Assembly (NCBI GenBank): GCA_000697475.1
Contig: JNEU01001144.1
Coordinates: 1 to 64,000 of the forward strand
Reading direction: 5' to 3'
Origin: Lichtheimia corymbifera B2541
Taxonomy: Eukaryota > Mucoromycota > Mucoromycetes > Mucorales > Lichtheimiaceae
Length of the DNA: 64,000 nucleotides
Notes under the pieces: generated by a model
What the model was told of the DNA's origin: nothing
The model's database searches: none
Seen by the model: only the letters and a program-made list of their open reading frames with translations
Position numbers and translations under genes: made by a program
Shown: positions 1 through 9,426 of the stretch, piece by piece
Numbering within the stretch: position 1 is the first letter of the stretch
Layout of the letters: each line of letters opens with the position of its first letter

Positions 1-855
1 GGGATACTTGATAGCTGATATGGGACCATCCATTAGAAGTGGTATGCATCATTGCAAGTTGCCACACGTAAATAAAGCTGCTTTTATACAATGGCTATCA
101 GCTGTCCACGTGAAGAGGCCGCAAGTAACTTGAGACAATGGAGACCTAGCTAATGGCAGCTGCTGTTACGGGATGGTTGTGGCAGAGGAGCGTGTTGTAG
201 TAGTAGAGTGACAAGATTGTGAACGCTGCTTGAGACAATAAAGTCATTGCTAATAGTAACTGCTGGAATGAACGCTGTTACGATTGATTGTGGTAGAGGA
301 GTGTGCAAGACAGTGTGTGCTTTCAAGAAAGGCGTGTGTTGAAGTGGGGTGCACGCGCCATGAGCTTGCCATTCAGCTCAAGACAATCCGATCAAGATAT
401 TCGTAGCATTGACATGGTGGATTGGAAGCAAGGCAATCGTTCGCAGGTTGTAGTTTACTTGAATGAGGGCAACAGTTGAGAATGGGAGGAGGAAGAGGCA
501 AGATGCCGAGAGTGGAAGAGGTGGAAATTATATAGATCAGACACTGCCATGCACTCTATAAATTACTCCACGACCTTGATTGCCAGTCTCGAACCTCAAA
601 CTTTCACACATTGTGCTCTAGGTCATGCTGAACAACTTTGTCTTAATAAAGAACCCACACTTCATTTGAAAATTTCGAATGGGAGAGCATAATGTGGGGT
701 TTACTATGATGGGCGGAAATTGGGAAAGCGCCGGATTTATGAAAAAGTCAATTAGTATGTAGTTTCTTGGGATTCCCCATCTCGCACTTGAAACTTGGTC
801 AGAAGGTACTCTCGCACATGCTGATCAACTTCATTCATTTAAAAACCGCACGGTT

Positions 856-1308
856 CATTATGAAAACCTTGAATGTAGGAGAGACAACGAAGGGATGGTA
901 ACATTAAATAAGGTGTACGGCCGCGCGCGCCGATATGCTCATCGGGACGTCGAAACTTGGCCAGGAGGTGCTCTCGGTCATGCTGATCAACTTCATTCAT
1001 TTAAAAACCGCACGGTTCATTATGAACATTTTCAATGCGGGCCAGCCCAAATTTAGGGAAAAGTAGGGTCGGCGCTCCTGTTCCCCGAGATTGCCCACCT
1101 CGAACCTGAAACTTTCACACAATACCCTTTCGACCACGCCGAGCAATTTCGTTCTCATAAAGGCCCGAGACTTCATTATGAAAACCTTGAATGTAGGAGA
1201 GACAACGAAGGGATGGTAACATTAAATAAGGTGTACGGCCGCGCGCGCCGATATGCTCATCGGGACGTCGAAACTTGGCCAGGAGGTGCTCTCGGTCATG
1301 CTGATCAA
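856..1308 (+). repeat. Two copies of a 135-bp direct repeat in the left arm
   Basis: Bases 856-990 and 1174-1308 appear identical by eye over about 135 nt, offset by 318 nt. The block contains a GC-rich core (GGCCGCGCGCGCCGATA) in an otherwise AT-rich element. A third, inverted and slightly diverged copy lies at about 3314-3447 in the right arm. The identity of the two left copies, compared with the divergence of the right copy, points to a recent local duplication or conversion. Confidence 0.8.
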
Positions 1309-1688
1309 CATCGTTCTCATAAAGCCTCTACACATCATTATGTATATTTGGAGAAACAGTCACCTTCATGTTTTACCTATACTGTAAGCGTGATACCATA
1401 GGAAAGGTGGTGTTTGTTCATTGTGAAGTAGCTTGACCCTGATAGAGCGGAAGATGCAGACGGACTTTTTTGTGCAACACAGCTCATTTGCATGATACTT
1501 CACAATAAACAAACACCACTTGTCATATAGCATCATGCTTACAGCATATGTAAAACATAAAGATACCCATAACTAAAAATTCTACAATGAAACGTGGGGT
1601 CTTCAATCGAACAAGGTTGCGCGGTGGGGTGAAGCGCATCTAGTGTAGAAGTTTCACGATCGTCGTGGCCATTCTCAGATTCACCCAA

Positions 1689-1759
1689 TGTCACCACCAG
1701 CCAAAGTTGAAAAAAAATTCAAGAGGTCGACCCACGATACACTTTGGCTGGTGGTGACA
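1689..1759. repeat. Perfect 19-bp hairpin, left copy
   Basis: TGTCACCACCAGCCAAAGT at 1689-1707 is followed by its exact reverse complement at 1741-1759, with a 33-nt spacer. The same hairpin, inverted as a block, recurs at 2865-2935, so it is nested inside the larger inverted repeat. Confidence 0.9.
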
Positions 1760-2864
1760 TTGCGAAATCTAGGATCGTCGAGCTTGATCGTGAAACTTGC
1801 ACCCAAGGTGCGCTTCACCCCGACGAGCAACTTTGTTCGATTGAAGACCCCACATTTCATTGTAAAGTTTAGAGATACAGGCACCTTTATGTTTTTACAT
1901 ATGCTGTAAGCGTGATGCTATATGGAAAGTGATGTTTGTTCATTGGGAAGTATCATGCAAATGAGCTGTGTTGCACAAAGAAGTCCGTCTGCATCTTCGG
2001 CTCTATCGGGGTCTACCTAGTTGACAATGAACAAACACCACTTGTCATATAGCATGATGCTTTTCCGCATATGTAAAACGAGAAAGTGCATCTATCTCTA
2101 AACTTTACAATGAAACATGGGCTCTTTCATAGAACAATATTGCTCGTCGTGGTTGAGCACACCTTTTTAATCATGTTTCACAATGAAGTTTGCCAATCCT
2201 AGGTACAGGCACATTTACATTTTTCCATATGTTAAACCATGATGCTATATGACAAGGGATGTTTGTTCATTGTGAAGTATCATGCAAATGAGATGTGTTA
2301 CACATGCACGCCTCTGTGCATCGTCCGCTCTATCAGGGTCTACCTACTTGACAATGAACAAACACCACTTGTCATATAGCATCATGCTTTTCAGCATATG
2401 TAAAAACGAGGAAGTGCATTTATCTCTAAACTTTACAATGAAACACGGGATCTTCCATAGAACAATATTGCTCGTAGTGGTTGAGCGCACCTTGTGAATG
2501 AAGTTTCACGATTAAGCTTGCCAATCCTAGGTACAGGCAGGTTTATGTTTTTCCATATGCTAAAACCATGACGCTATATGACAAGTGGCGTTGCTCATTG
2601 CGAAGTATTATGCAAATGAGCTGTGTTGCACAAGCACGCCCCTGCGCATCTTCGGCTCTATCAGGGTCTACCTACTTGACAATCAACAAAGACCATTTGC
2701 CATATAGCCCCACGCTTACAGCATATGTAAAACATAAAGATGCCCGTAACTAAAGATTCTACAATGAAACGTGGGGTCTTCAATCAAACAAAGTTGCTCG
2801 ACAGGGTGAAGCGCACCTTGGGTGCAAGTTTCACGATCAAGCTCGACGATCCTAGATTTCGCAA

Positions 2865-2935
2865 TGTCACCACCAGCCAAAGTGGATCGTGGGTTGACCT
2901 CTTGAATTTTTTTTCAACTTTGGCTGGTGGTGACA
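2865..2935. repeat. Perfect 19-bp hairpin, right copy
   Basis: Stems lie at 2865-2883 and 2917-2935 and match the hairpin at 1689-1759. The spacer is the reverse complement of the left spacer with few changes. Confidence 0.9.
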
Positions 2936-4330
2936 TTGGGTGAATCTGAGAATGGCCACGACGATCGTGAAACTTCTACACTAGGTGCGCTTCACCCTGT
3001 CGAGCAACTTTGTTCGATTGAAGACCCCACGTTTCATTGTAGAATCTTTAGTTATGGGCATCTTTATGAATTTACATATGCTGTAAGCGTGATGCTATAT
3101 AAGTGGTGTTTGTTTATTGTGAAGTACCATGCAAATGAGCTGTGTTGCACAAAAAAGTCCGTCTGCATCTTCCGCTCTATCAGGGTCAAGCTACTTCACA
3201 ATGAACAAACACCACCTTTCCTATGGTATCACGCTTACAGTATAGGTAAAACATGAAGGTGGCTGTTTCTCCAAATATACATAATGATGTGTAGAGGCTT
3301 TATGAGAACGATGTTGATCAGCATGACCGAGAGCACCTCCTGGCCAGGTTTCGACGTCCCGATGAGCAATATCGGCGCGCGCGGCCATACACCTTATTTA
3401 ATGTTACCATCCCTTCGTTGTCTCTCCTACATTCAAGGTTTTCATAATGAAGTCTCGGGCCTTTATGAGAACGAAATTGCTCGGCGTGGTCGAAAGGGTG
3501 TTATGTGAAAGTTTCAGGTTCGAGGTGGGCAAACTCGGGGAACAGGACTGCCGACCCTGCTTTTCTCCTACATTTGGGCTCGCCCGCATTCAAAATGTTC
3601 ATAATGAACCATGCGGTTTTTAAATGAATGGAGTTGATCAGCATGTGTGAGAGTACCGTCTGACCAAGTTTTTCAAGTGCGAGATGGGGAATCCCAAGAA
3701 ACTACATACTAATTGACTTTTTCATAAATCCGGCGCTTTCCCAATTTCCGCCCATCATAGTAAACCCCACATTATGCTCTCCCTTTCGAAATTTTCAAAT
3801 GAAGTGTGGGTTCTTTATCAATACAAAGTTGTTCAGCATGCCCTAGAGCATATTGTGTGAAAGTTTGAGGTTCGAAACAAGCAATCCCAATATCATGCAT
3901 TGATATCAGTGTATATAGATCTGTCTGACTGCCTGACAGATTTAATTTCCACCTCTTCTACTCCCACTTTATTTCCTTCTTCCTCCCATTCTCAACTGTT
4001 GATGCATTCAAGTACAACTACCACCTGCGAACGATTGTACTGCTTCACCCCATAAGCCATGTCAATGCTACGAATGCCTTGATCCGATTGTGTTGGACTG
4101 AATGGCAAGCTCATGGCTTACAGCACCCCACTACAACACCCGCGTTTCGCGACACTGCACGTTATCTTGTACATTCCTTTACCGCAACCAATCGTAACAG
4201 CATTCATTCCAGCAATTGCTATTACCAAAGTCTTCATTGCAATATCTCCAACAGTGTCTTTACTTGCAGCAGCTTGCCTTACAACCTTGTTTACGTGAAC
4301 AGCGGATAGCCATTGTATAGAATATCAGCA

Positions 4331-5421
4331 GCAATTACATGGCTCGTTCCAATCAAGTGCTGGATTAGCAATGGTGATGAGAACTCCTGGAATCTTGCTT
4401 TGGTTGCTTGGCACGTCGTTAGCAGAAGGTATGGATCATATCACATGGATACGGCTCGTGATGGTGGAGGTTTGGATGACATTGACGAGAGGGCTTACAT
4501 CTTCTACGATAGATGTTCTAAAGCAATAAAGACAAGCAGCATTGACTTTATTACAGCACACACGACACACCCTTCTTTTGATAGCATTTCCTATTACCAC
4601 ATGTCTTTTCTCGACTTTATTCACTTGAACAACTAGCATGTGTCATGTCATTATCTATGTTAGCATGATTAAATTTGAACTTTTATTGGATGAGATGGGG
4701 TACATAATGCAGCAGACTGGCATTGGTTTCGAGAAAAATATAATGAGATGATGATGAAAGCAAGGATGTTTTCGACACGGATTATGAGCCATGAACTATG
4801 TAACAATCTATGTTTGTCCACTGAAAGGATGCGTTATCCATGTAGTGTGCGTGTATGAAAAGTGCAAAAAGGATAACCAGCGACACCTTTGATAGCTTAT
4901 CTTTATTACCATCTCTCTATTTGAGCTATTGTATTGTGTTGGGAACGATATGTGTGAGCGTGTATTTATGCATGAATGTCACGATGTTGAATGTTTATAC
5001 ATATGTACAATATTGAAGAAGCAATAAAGCAGATAATGATAATGTCTCAAACAAGATTCCAATGAAGCATATACCAAGCATGGCATACTTATAGAATGCT
5101 TTGCTCAAAAGAGAAAAATAAGTCGTCTTTTGGCATTGCAAAGGGGTAATCATGCAAGACTGAGTAAGTCGGAGATACATTTATGCCGTCGCTAATCCAA
5201 CCCATCATTTCGAAGCCAGTAATGAAATATCTTGCAATGCAAATTATTCCTGCCCATCTTCCCAACTATTACTACTGAATTTACCATCGCATTCATCGAT
5301 TGCTCCGCTGTAAATTGATACTATGAACGAAATGCCGTTTGTGCCATTTTGGAAAACCAAATAAGGAAAGTTTATGGTTTATATACGCACTCGAAAGTAA
5401 GAAAATAAAAACCGCGATAAG
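4331..5421. other. Intergenic, no gene recognised
   Basis: This unique, AT-rich sequence holds only short open frames with no recognisable protein features. I see no RNA gene or repeat here. Confidence 0.6.
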
Positions 5422-5504
5422 GGAGAGATGGCCGAGTTGGTCTAAGGCGTCAGGTTAAGGCCCTGATCTCTTCGGAGGCGTGGGTTCGAATCCCACTCTC
5501 TTCA
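5422..5504 (+). tRNA. tRNA-Leu, anticodon AAG
   Basis: The 83-nt cloverleaf has an acceptor stem GGAGAGA/TCTCTTC at 5422-5428 and 5497-5503 with one G-T pair, and discriminator A5504. The anticodon stem TCAGG/CCTGA encloses the loop TTAAGGC, giving anticodon AAG, which reads the leucine codon CTT. A long variable arm (TCTCTTCGGAGGC) and a T arm GTGGG-TTCGAAT-CCCAC are present; the long variable arm fits a class II tRNA such as Leu. No intron is seen. A T-run (TTTCTTTTTG...) starting at about 5506 could terminate RNA polymerase III. Confidence 0.95.
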
Positions 5505-5542
5505 CTTTCTTTTTGTTTTTTCTTGTCGTATTCGTAATCTGT

Positions 5543-5889
5543 GCTGGTAATCCAATGGCCAGAATATAGAATAGACGTAAGAAGCTTTTTGCTGAATGAA
5601 GATAAGAATATATGATGATGTTTATTCATACAATCGAGAGGGATATTTATACTATTCTATAATGTGAAGGCGCAGCGTGCGCAACAAGATGTGAGTGATG
5701 TGTGGTAGCGCAGCAAGCGCAGTAAAAGAGTTGCGCAGCAATAATGCTGCTGCGAAGCAATGTGTAACAAAAGAAGGTGGAGGATCACATGTAACAAAAG
5801 GATGCTACGACATTCTCGATTTGGTGTCACGTGATCTATGGGCATGGTCTCGATACTCTTATTTTGGCTGGTATGCCAATGGCCAAAAT
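5543..5889 (-). mobile_element. Solo-LTR-like block beside the tRNA gene
   Basis: A 23-nt imperfect direct repeat (20 of 23 matching; GCTGGTA..CCAATGGCCA.AAT) flanks about 300 bp, at 5543-5565 and 5867-5889. Read on the minus strand the block has a TATAAAT string (around 5645-5652) followed downstream by GAATAAAC, an order expected of promoter and polyadenylation signals in an LTR. It also contains clustered GCGCAGC/GCTGCGC words around 5670-5755. It begins about 40 nt beyond the tRNA-Leu gene, a preferred insertion zone of several LTR retroelements. No TG...CA ends or short target duplication were identified, so the LTR identity is a guess. Confidence 0.35.
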
Positions 5890-6791
5890 GTGAGATGACT
5901 TGAAAGTAGAAGATAGTTATCCTTTATTCATATTATGCTTTATAGATATATATATCTGTATACAAAATGATGGGTACAATGGTACCAGAATAAGATATAT
6001 GTTACTTGTGTTTGCGACTTGAGATTGGGCCCCAAGTGATGCATGATATTCACTACGACGATTGATCCACAGACTACCATGAGGGATAACATAGACACAC
6101 AGGAAAATATAAAGAGAATGTGAAATGATGATCTATAATTGCCTGATGGGACTAAGCAATATGGATATGGCAATGATGGAGGGTGGTGCAGCATAAAGAA
6201 GATATGATCATGATTGTATGCAAAACATAATACCGATCAAAAAGATCATCAGACACGATGTGGGTAGCTTGGACATAAATGCAAAGAATGTGATTCATGA
6301 TGGCAAATAATGTTGGTGTGTAAGAAACTACGTATACTATATCACAGAAATGTAATGTTGCCATTATCAGGGTACATGTTAATATGAGACGGCAGATAAT
6401 ATACGAAAAAGATCACTAGGGTGGCCGTATGGGGTAGAAGGATAAATCAAGTTTGCAATGATCTATATAACATCATTCTCTTTCCATGTAAAATCTTATC
6501 CAATCCAATGTGGACCATCCATGATGAAGGGGTAGTTTAACCGATGGGTGAATAGGTATCATGGCAGCAGTGTTGTATGGCAACGACATGTGTTTTTATT
6601 CAAGAAACAATAGTCTATCTATCAAAGCTGAGTGGATGCACCGTGTTCAACCTAAACGAATGTACAGCTTGCGATAATAATGCAAAATGAGCATAGCAAC
6701 AGGAAGACTGAGTTAGGCTGCATGATTTTGTAATCCACGCACCACGCAATTCTTTCACGTACTCTTGTCACTTCGATACCCCTCCACAGCA
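5890..6791. other. Intergenic, no gene recognised
   Basis: The stretch is AT-rich with short frames only. I find no RNA gene, and nothing protein-like on either strand. The last part is presumably the promoter region of the AP-1 sigma gene. Confidence 0.55.
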
Positions 6792-7552
6792 ATGGTAAAG
6801 AACGAAAGACGGGCCCAGCGTAAATGTACTCAACTCTTCAATGCACGCTAGATTAACTGGTTACTGCTTGTCAGCCGTCAAGGCAAGGTGCGATTGACCA
6901 AATGGTTCGTTACCATCCCTGCCAAAGAAAAAGCCAAGATTGTCAAGGATGCCACTCAGCTTGTGCTCGCGAGAAGAGTCAAAATGTGCAACTTTTTGGA
7001 ATACAAAGGTAAAAGGAGGTCTACAATGATAACGAATATGGAGCTAACCATGCGTGTTCATGGGTGTCAGATCAAAAGATCGTGTATCGTCGGCAAGTGT
7101 GAGAAATGGATTGGATAAAGCATGGTGCTAACGAATCAAAAAGATATGCCAGTCTCTTTTTCATTGCTGGAATCAGTCAAGACGAGAATGAGCTCATAGT
7201 ATTGGAAATCATCCATCGATATGTTGAGATCCTGGATCGCTACTTTGGCAATGTAAGCTGCACATGACAACGACATTATCTTTTTTATATCTCACTTGGA
7301 CTCCTTATGGCAACATTTAGGTCTGCGAACTTGATCTTATATTCAATTTTCAAAAGGTAAAGTGATCAATGGATTGGAAACGGCAAGTCATCCTCATTTT
7401 GCTTTGAATCCCGTCAACAGGCGTACTTTATTCTTGACGAGCTACTTATCGCTGGTGAGCTACAGGAATCGAGCAAAAAATCCGTCCTTCGGGTGGTCAC
7501 TCAGCAAGATCAATATGAACAGCAAGAATCGAACGAACAAAAGTCGACATAA
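6792..7552 (+). CDS. APS1: AP-1 clathrin adaptor complex, sigma subunit
   Basis: Six exons: 6792-6794, 6852-7008, 7071-7092, 7144-7252, 7321-7356 and 7421-7552, giving 152 residues, the usual sigma-subunit size. The protein reads [19 protein letters not shown] at its start, and contains [42 protein letters not shown] and [11 protein letters not shown]. These are hallmark blocks of the small sigma chain of adaptor complexes, and LARR/MCNFLEY favours AP-1 over AP-2. The subunit stabilises the heterotetramer that recruits clathrin at the trans-Golgi and endosomes and takes part in dileucine signal recognition. The first exon holds only the start codon. Intron 3 (7093-7143) must begin with GC to keep the conserved YRRYAS frame. 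Branch-site-like GCTAAC strings lie in introns 2 (7043-7048) and 3 (7127-7132). The frame is intact. Confidence 0.93.
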
Positions 7553-8371
7553 GCCTTGGGATCCAACAGGAACATGATGTCATGTTGTGCAGCACAAGAG
7601 ATTAGTGTATTGATAAGAATGAATAAAATGGTATGGGAGGCTCCACATGATTGTTATTACCACTGCAGGTTGCATCACAAATCGCGCTGGATATACCAGA
7701 TGAGGTGTAGTGCTGGGTGATAAAAGATAATGCAAGCAGCAAGATTGATCGCAATGGATGGAAACCCCGATTGCATAGAATGATCCAAATTGCAGGTCGT
7801 AGGGATGGCATGAAAGAAGAGGGAAATGGTGGTGTCAGTGACATGCAGAAAAATGATCATTCAGTTTTCTGTAAAGGGTGTTGTGTAAATGTCATGTGTT
7901 ATATAACAACCCGAATGTATGATCCTCTAGTGTGATATGCATCAACTCGATTCAAATGCTGATACTGTGTCAGGCCTCTTGAGGAAACCTCGTTACCTAG
8001 CGACGGCCCTTTTGTTGCCCAGCCTCTGAAAGCATCAGTCAACCAATGATAATTAGATACATGCCGGAAAACTGGTATTATGTATACATCATCCTATTAG
8101 ATACGGAGAAAACCTCCGTATGCTGTTGATGCGTAGGGTTTTAGCACCAACTCTTTTGCTCTAAACTATATCAAGCAGCACAGCGTGCCTCCGCCGCCGG
8201 GATCAAGGGGCATCAAAATGTGAATGCAGTGGTTGTCCTATATGGAAATGACGACATTAGAGTCGAGACACCAACGGCATTACAGCCATAATCCATGTTG
8301 AAAACGTATATAAGGATGGATTCCAGCAGGCAGATTCGTTTCATTGTCCTCAGCAGCTCCTACTACATACA
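7553..8371. other. Intergenic, promoter side of the aldo-keto reductase
   Basis: No gene is recognised. The right-hand part contains a TATA box at 8307-8314 for the next gene. Confidence 0.6.
8307..8314 (+). promoter_or_regulatory. TATA box of the aldo-keto reductase gene
   Basis: TATATAAG lies 58 nt upstream of the start codon at 8372, a plausible position for a core promoter of a strongly or inducibly expressed fungal gene. Confidence 0.55.
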
Positions 8372-9393
8372 ATGACCGTCGAATATATCACTCTTCAACC
8401 CTCTGGTGACAAGATGCCATTTATCGGTTTTGGTACATGGAAGGTGGATTGCAATGTTGCCCCAGAGACTATCTACAATGCCATTCGCTGTGGTTATCGG
8501 TTGATCGATAGCGCCAGCAATTACAAGAACGAGCAAGCCGTTGGCAAAGGAATCAAGATGGCCATTGATGAAGGTATCGTCAAACGCCAAGATCTCTTTA
8601 TTACATCCAAATTGTGGAGCACCTATCATCGCAAGGAAAATGTCGAAAAGGCATGCAAGAAACAATTGCAAGATTTAGGTCTGGAGTATCTAGACATGTT
8701 CCTGGTTCATTGTGAGTGATGATTGTTATAGCTATCATTGTTGCATGCATAGTACTAAATACGCATTATAGTTCACCTTCCACTTAAATATGTCCCATTT
8801 GATGAAAAGTATCCACCGGGATGGTATCCACCGGGTCAAGACGAGATCACTTTGGAACGTGCACCAATGCATGAATGCTGGGGTGCTATGGAAAAGTTGG
8901 TTCAAGCTGGCCTCGTGCGTAACATTGGTGTATCCAATTTCAACGTGCAGCTGTTGATGGATATGCTTACTTATGCCAATATCAAGCCTTCCTTGCTTCA
9001 AGTTGAATTGCATCCCTATCTACAACAAGAACACCTTGTACTCAAGCACAAGGGATTGCTGTCACTGCATATTCATCATTTGGGCCCACATCCTTTATTT
9101 CTACCGGGTCTAGGCGTGCAAAGTCGGTGGAGCCATTGTTTGAAAATCCTGTCATTAAGGACATTTCCAAAAAGTATAACGTTGCTCCTTCACAAGTAGC
9201 TCTTCGCTGGTCCATAGAGCGAAATGTGGCTGTGGTGCCAAAATCGCTCAATGTTGATCGCATGAAAATGAATCTTGAAGCGCTCAACTGGAAAATGGAT
9301 GAGGAAGATATACAAGCTATTAACCAACTGGACATGGGTTTGCGGTTCAATGATCCAATGGCTAATGCCCAAAGGCTGCCCATCTTTTATTGA
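8372..9393 (+). CDS. Aldo-keto reductase, D-xylose reductase type (frame broken)
   Basis: Exons 8372-8711 and 8772-9393. The protein has the AKR catalytic tetrad: Asp46 and Tyr51 in IDSASNY, Lys80 in FITSKLW and His113 in MFLVHF. It also has the cofactor motif [11 protein letters not shown] near the C-terminus, and ends in LRFN-DP and PIFY, as in AKR2 xylose reductases. Such enzymes reduce aldoses such as xylose to the polyol with NAD(P)H in the cytosol. The frame shifts by one base at about 9037-9044: upstream reads [13 protein letters not shown], and downstream resumes as [15 protein letters not shown] in another frame. One added base restores 321 codons, the expected family length. A homopolymer or assembly slip is likelier than a pseudogene because the rest is well conserved. 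AATAAA at 9404-9409 may serve polyadenylation. Substrate is inferred only. Confidence 0.85.
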
Positions 9394-9426
9394 GTAATCT
9401 TTTAATAAAGCAATGCATGATGACTA

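Larger units (their letters stand above)
1388..3238. repeat. Five copies of a ~150-bp palindromic unit
   Basis: Approximate copies lie at 1388-1542, 1908-2058, 2236-2392, 2566-2720 and 3085-3238. Each begins near GATGCTATATGACAAGTGG followed by TGTTTGTTCATTG and ends with the inverted form of the same string, giving terminal inverted repeats of about 35 bp. The interior shares CAAATGAGCTGTGTTGCACA and a TCCGCTCTATCAGGGTC string. The middle copy spans the symmetry centre of the whole element. Size and termini are MITE-like. Confidence 0.75.
50..4330. mobile_element. Foldback-like element: long nested inverted repeat
   Basis: The left half of this stretch reappears, reverse-complemented, in the right half. 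Clear pairs are 524-540 with about 3939-3953, 1174-1308 with 3314-3447, and 1689-1759 with 2865-2935. The inner pairs share a centre of symmetry near 2310. The outer ends also match: about 60-120 is the reverse complement of about 4280-4320. No open frame exceeds about 110 codons and none resembles a transposase, so the element looks non-autonomous. The arms are built from diverged tandem modules, each carrying an AATGAA...GATCAGCATG core and a GAG-TGGGCAA core. Long arms made of subrepeats recall Drosophila foldback (FB) elements; this resemblance is structural and not a family assignment. Exact ends and target-site duplication could not be fixed because the left end lies near the window edge. 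Confidence 0.8.

Noticed and set aside
1213..3508. Short open frames inside the foldback element, including pairs sharing RKLDDPRF-like peptides on opposite strands
   Set aside because: The shared peptides arise because the DNA itself is inverted-repeated. The frames are short, lack family features and several have no ATG.
5421..5503. tRNA starting one base earlier at GGGAGAG
   Set aside because: That register mispairs the acceptor stem; starting at 5422 pairs all seven positions.
8372..9393. Calling the aldo-keto reductase a pseudogene
   Set aside because: Only one base is out, all catalytic residues are kept, and similar slips occur in essential genes of the window.
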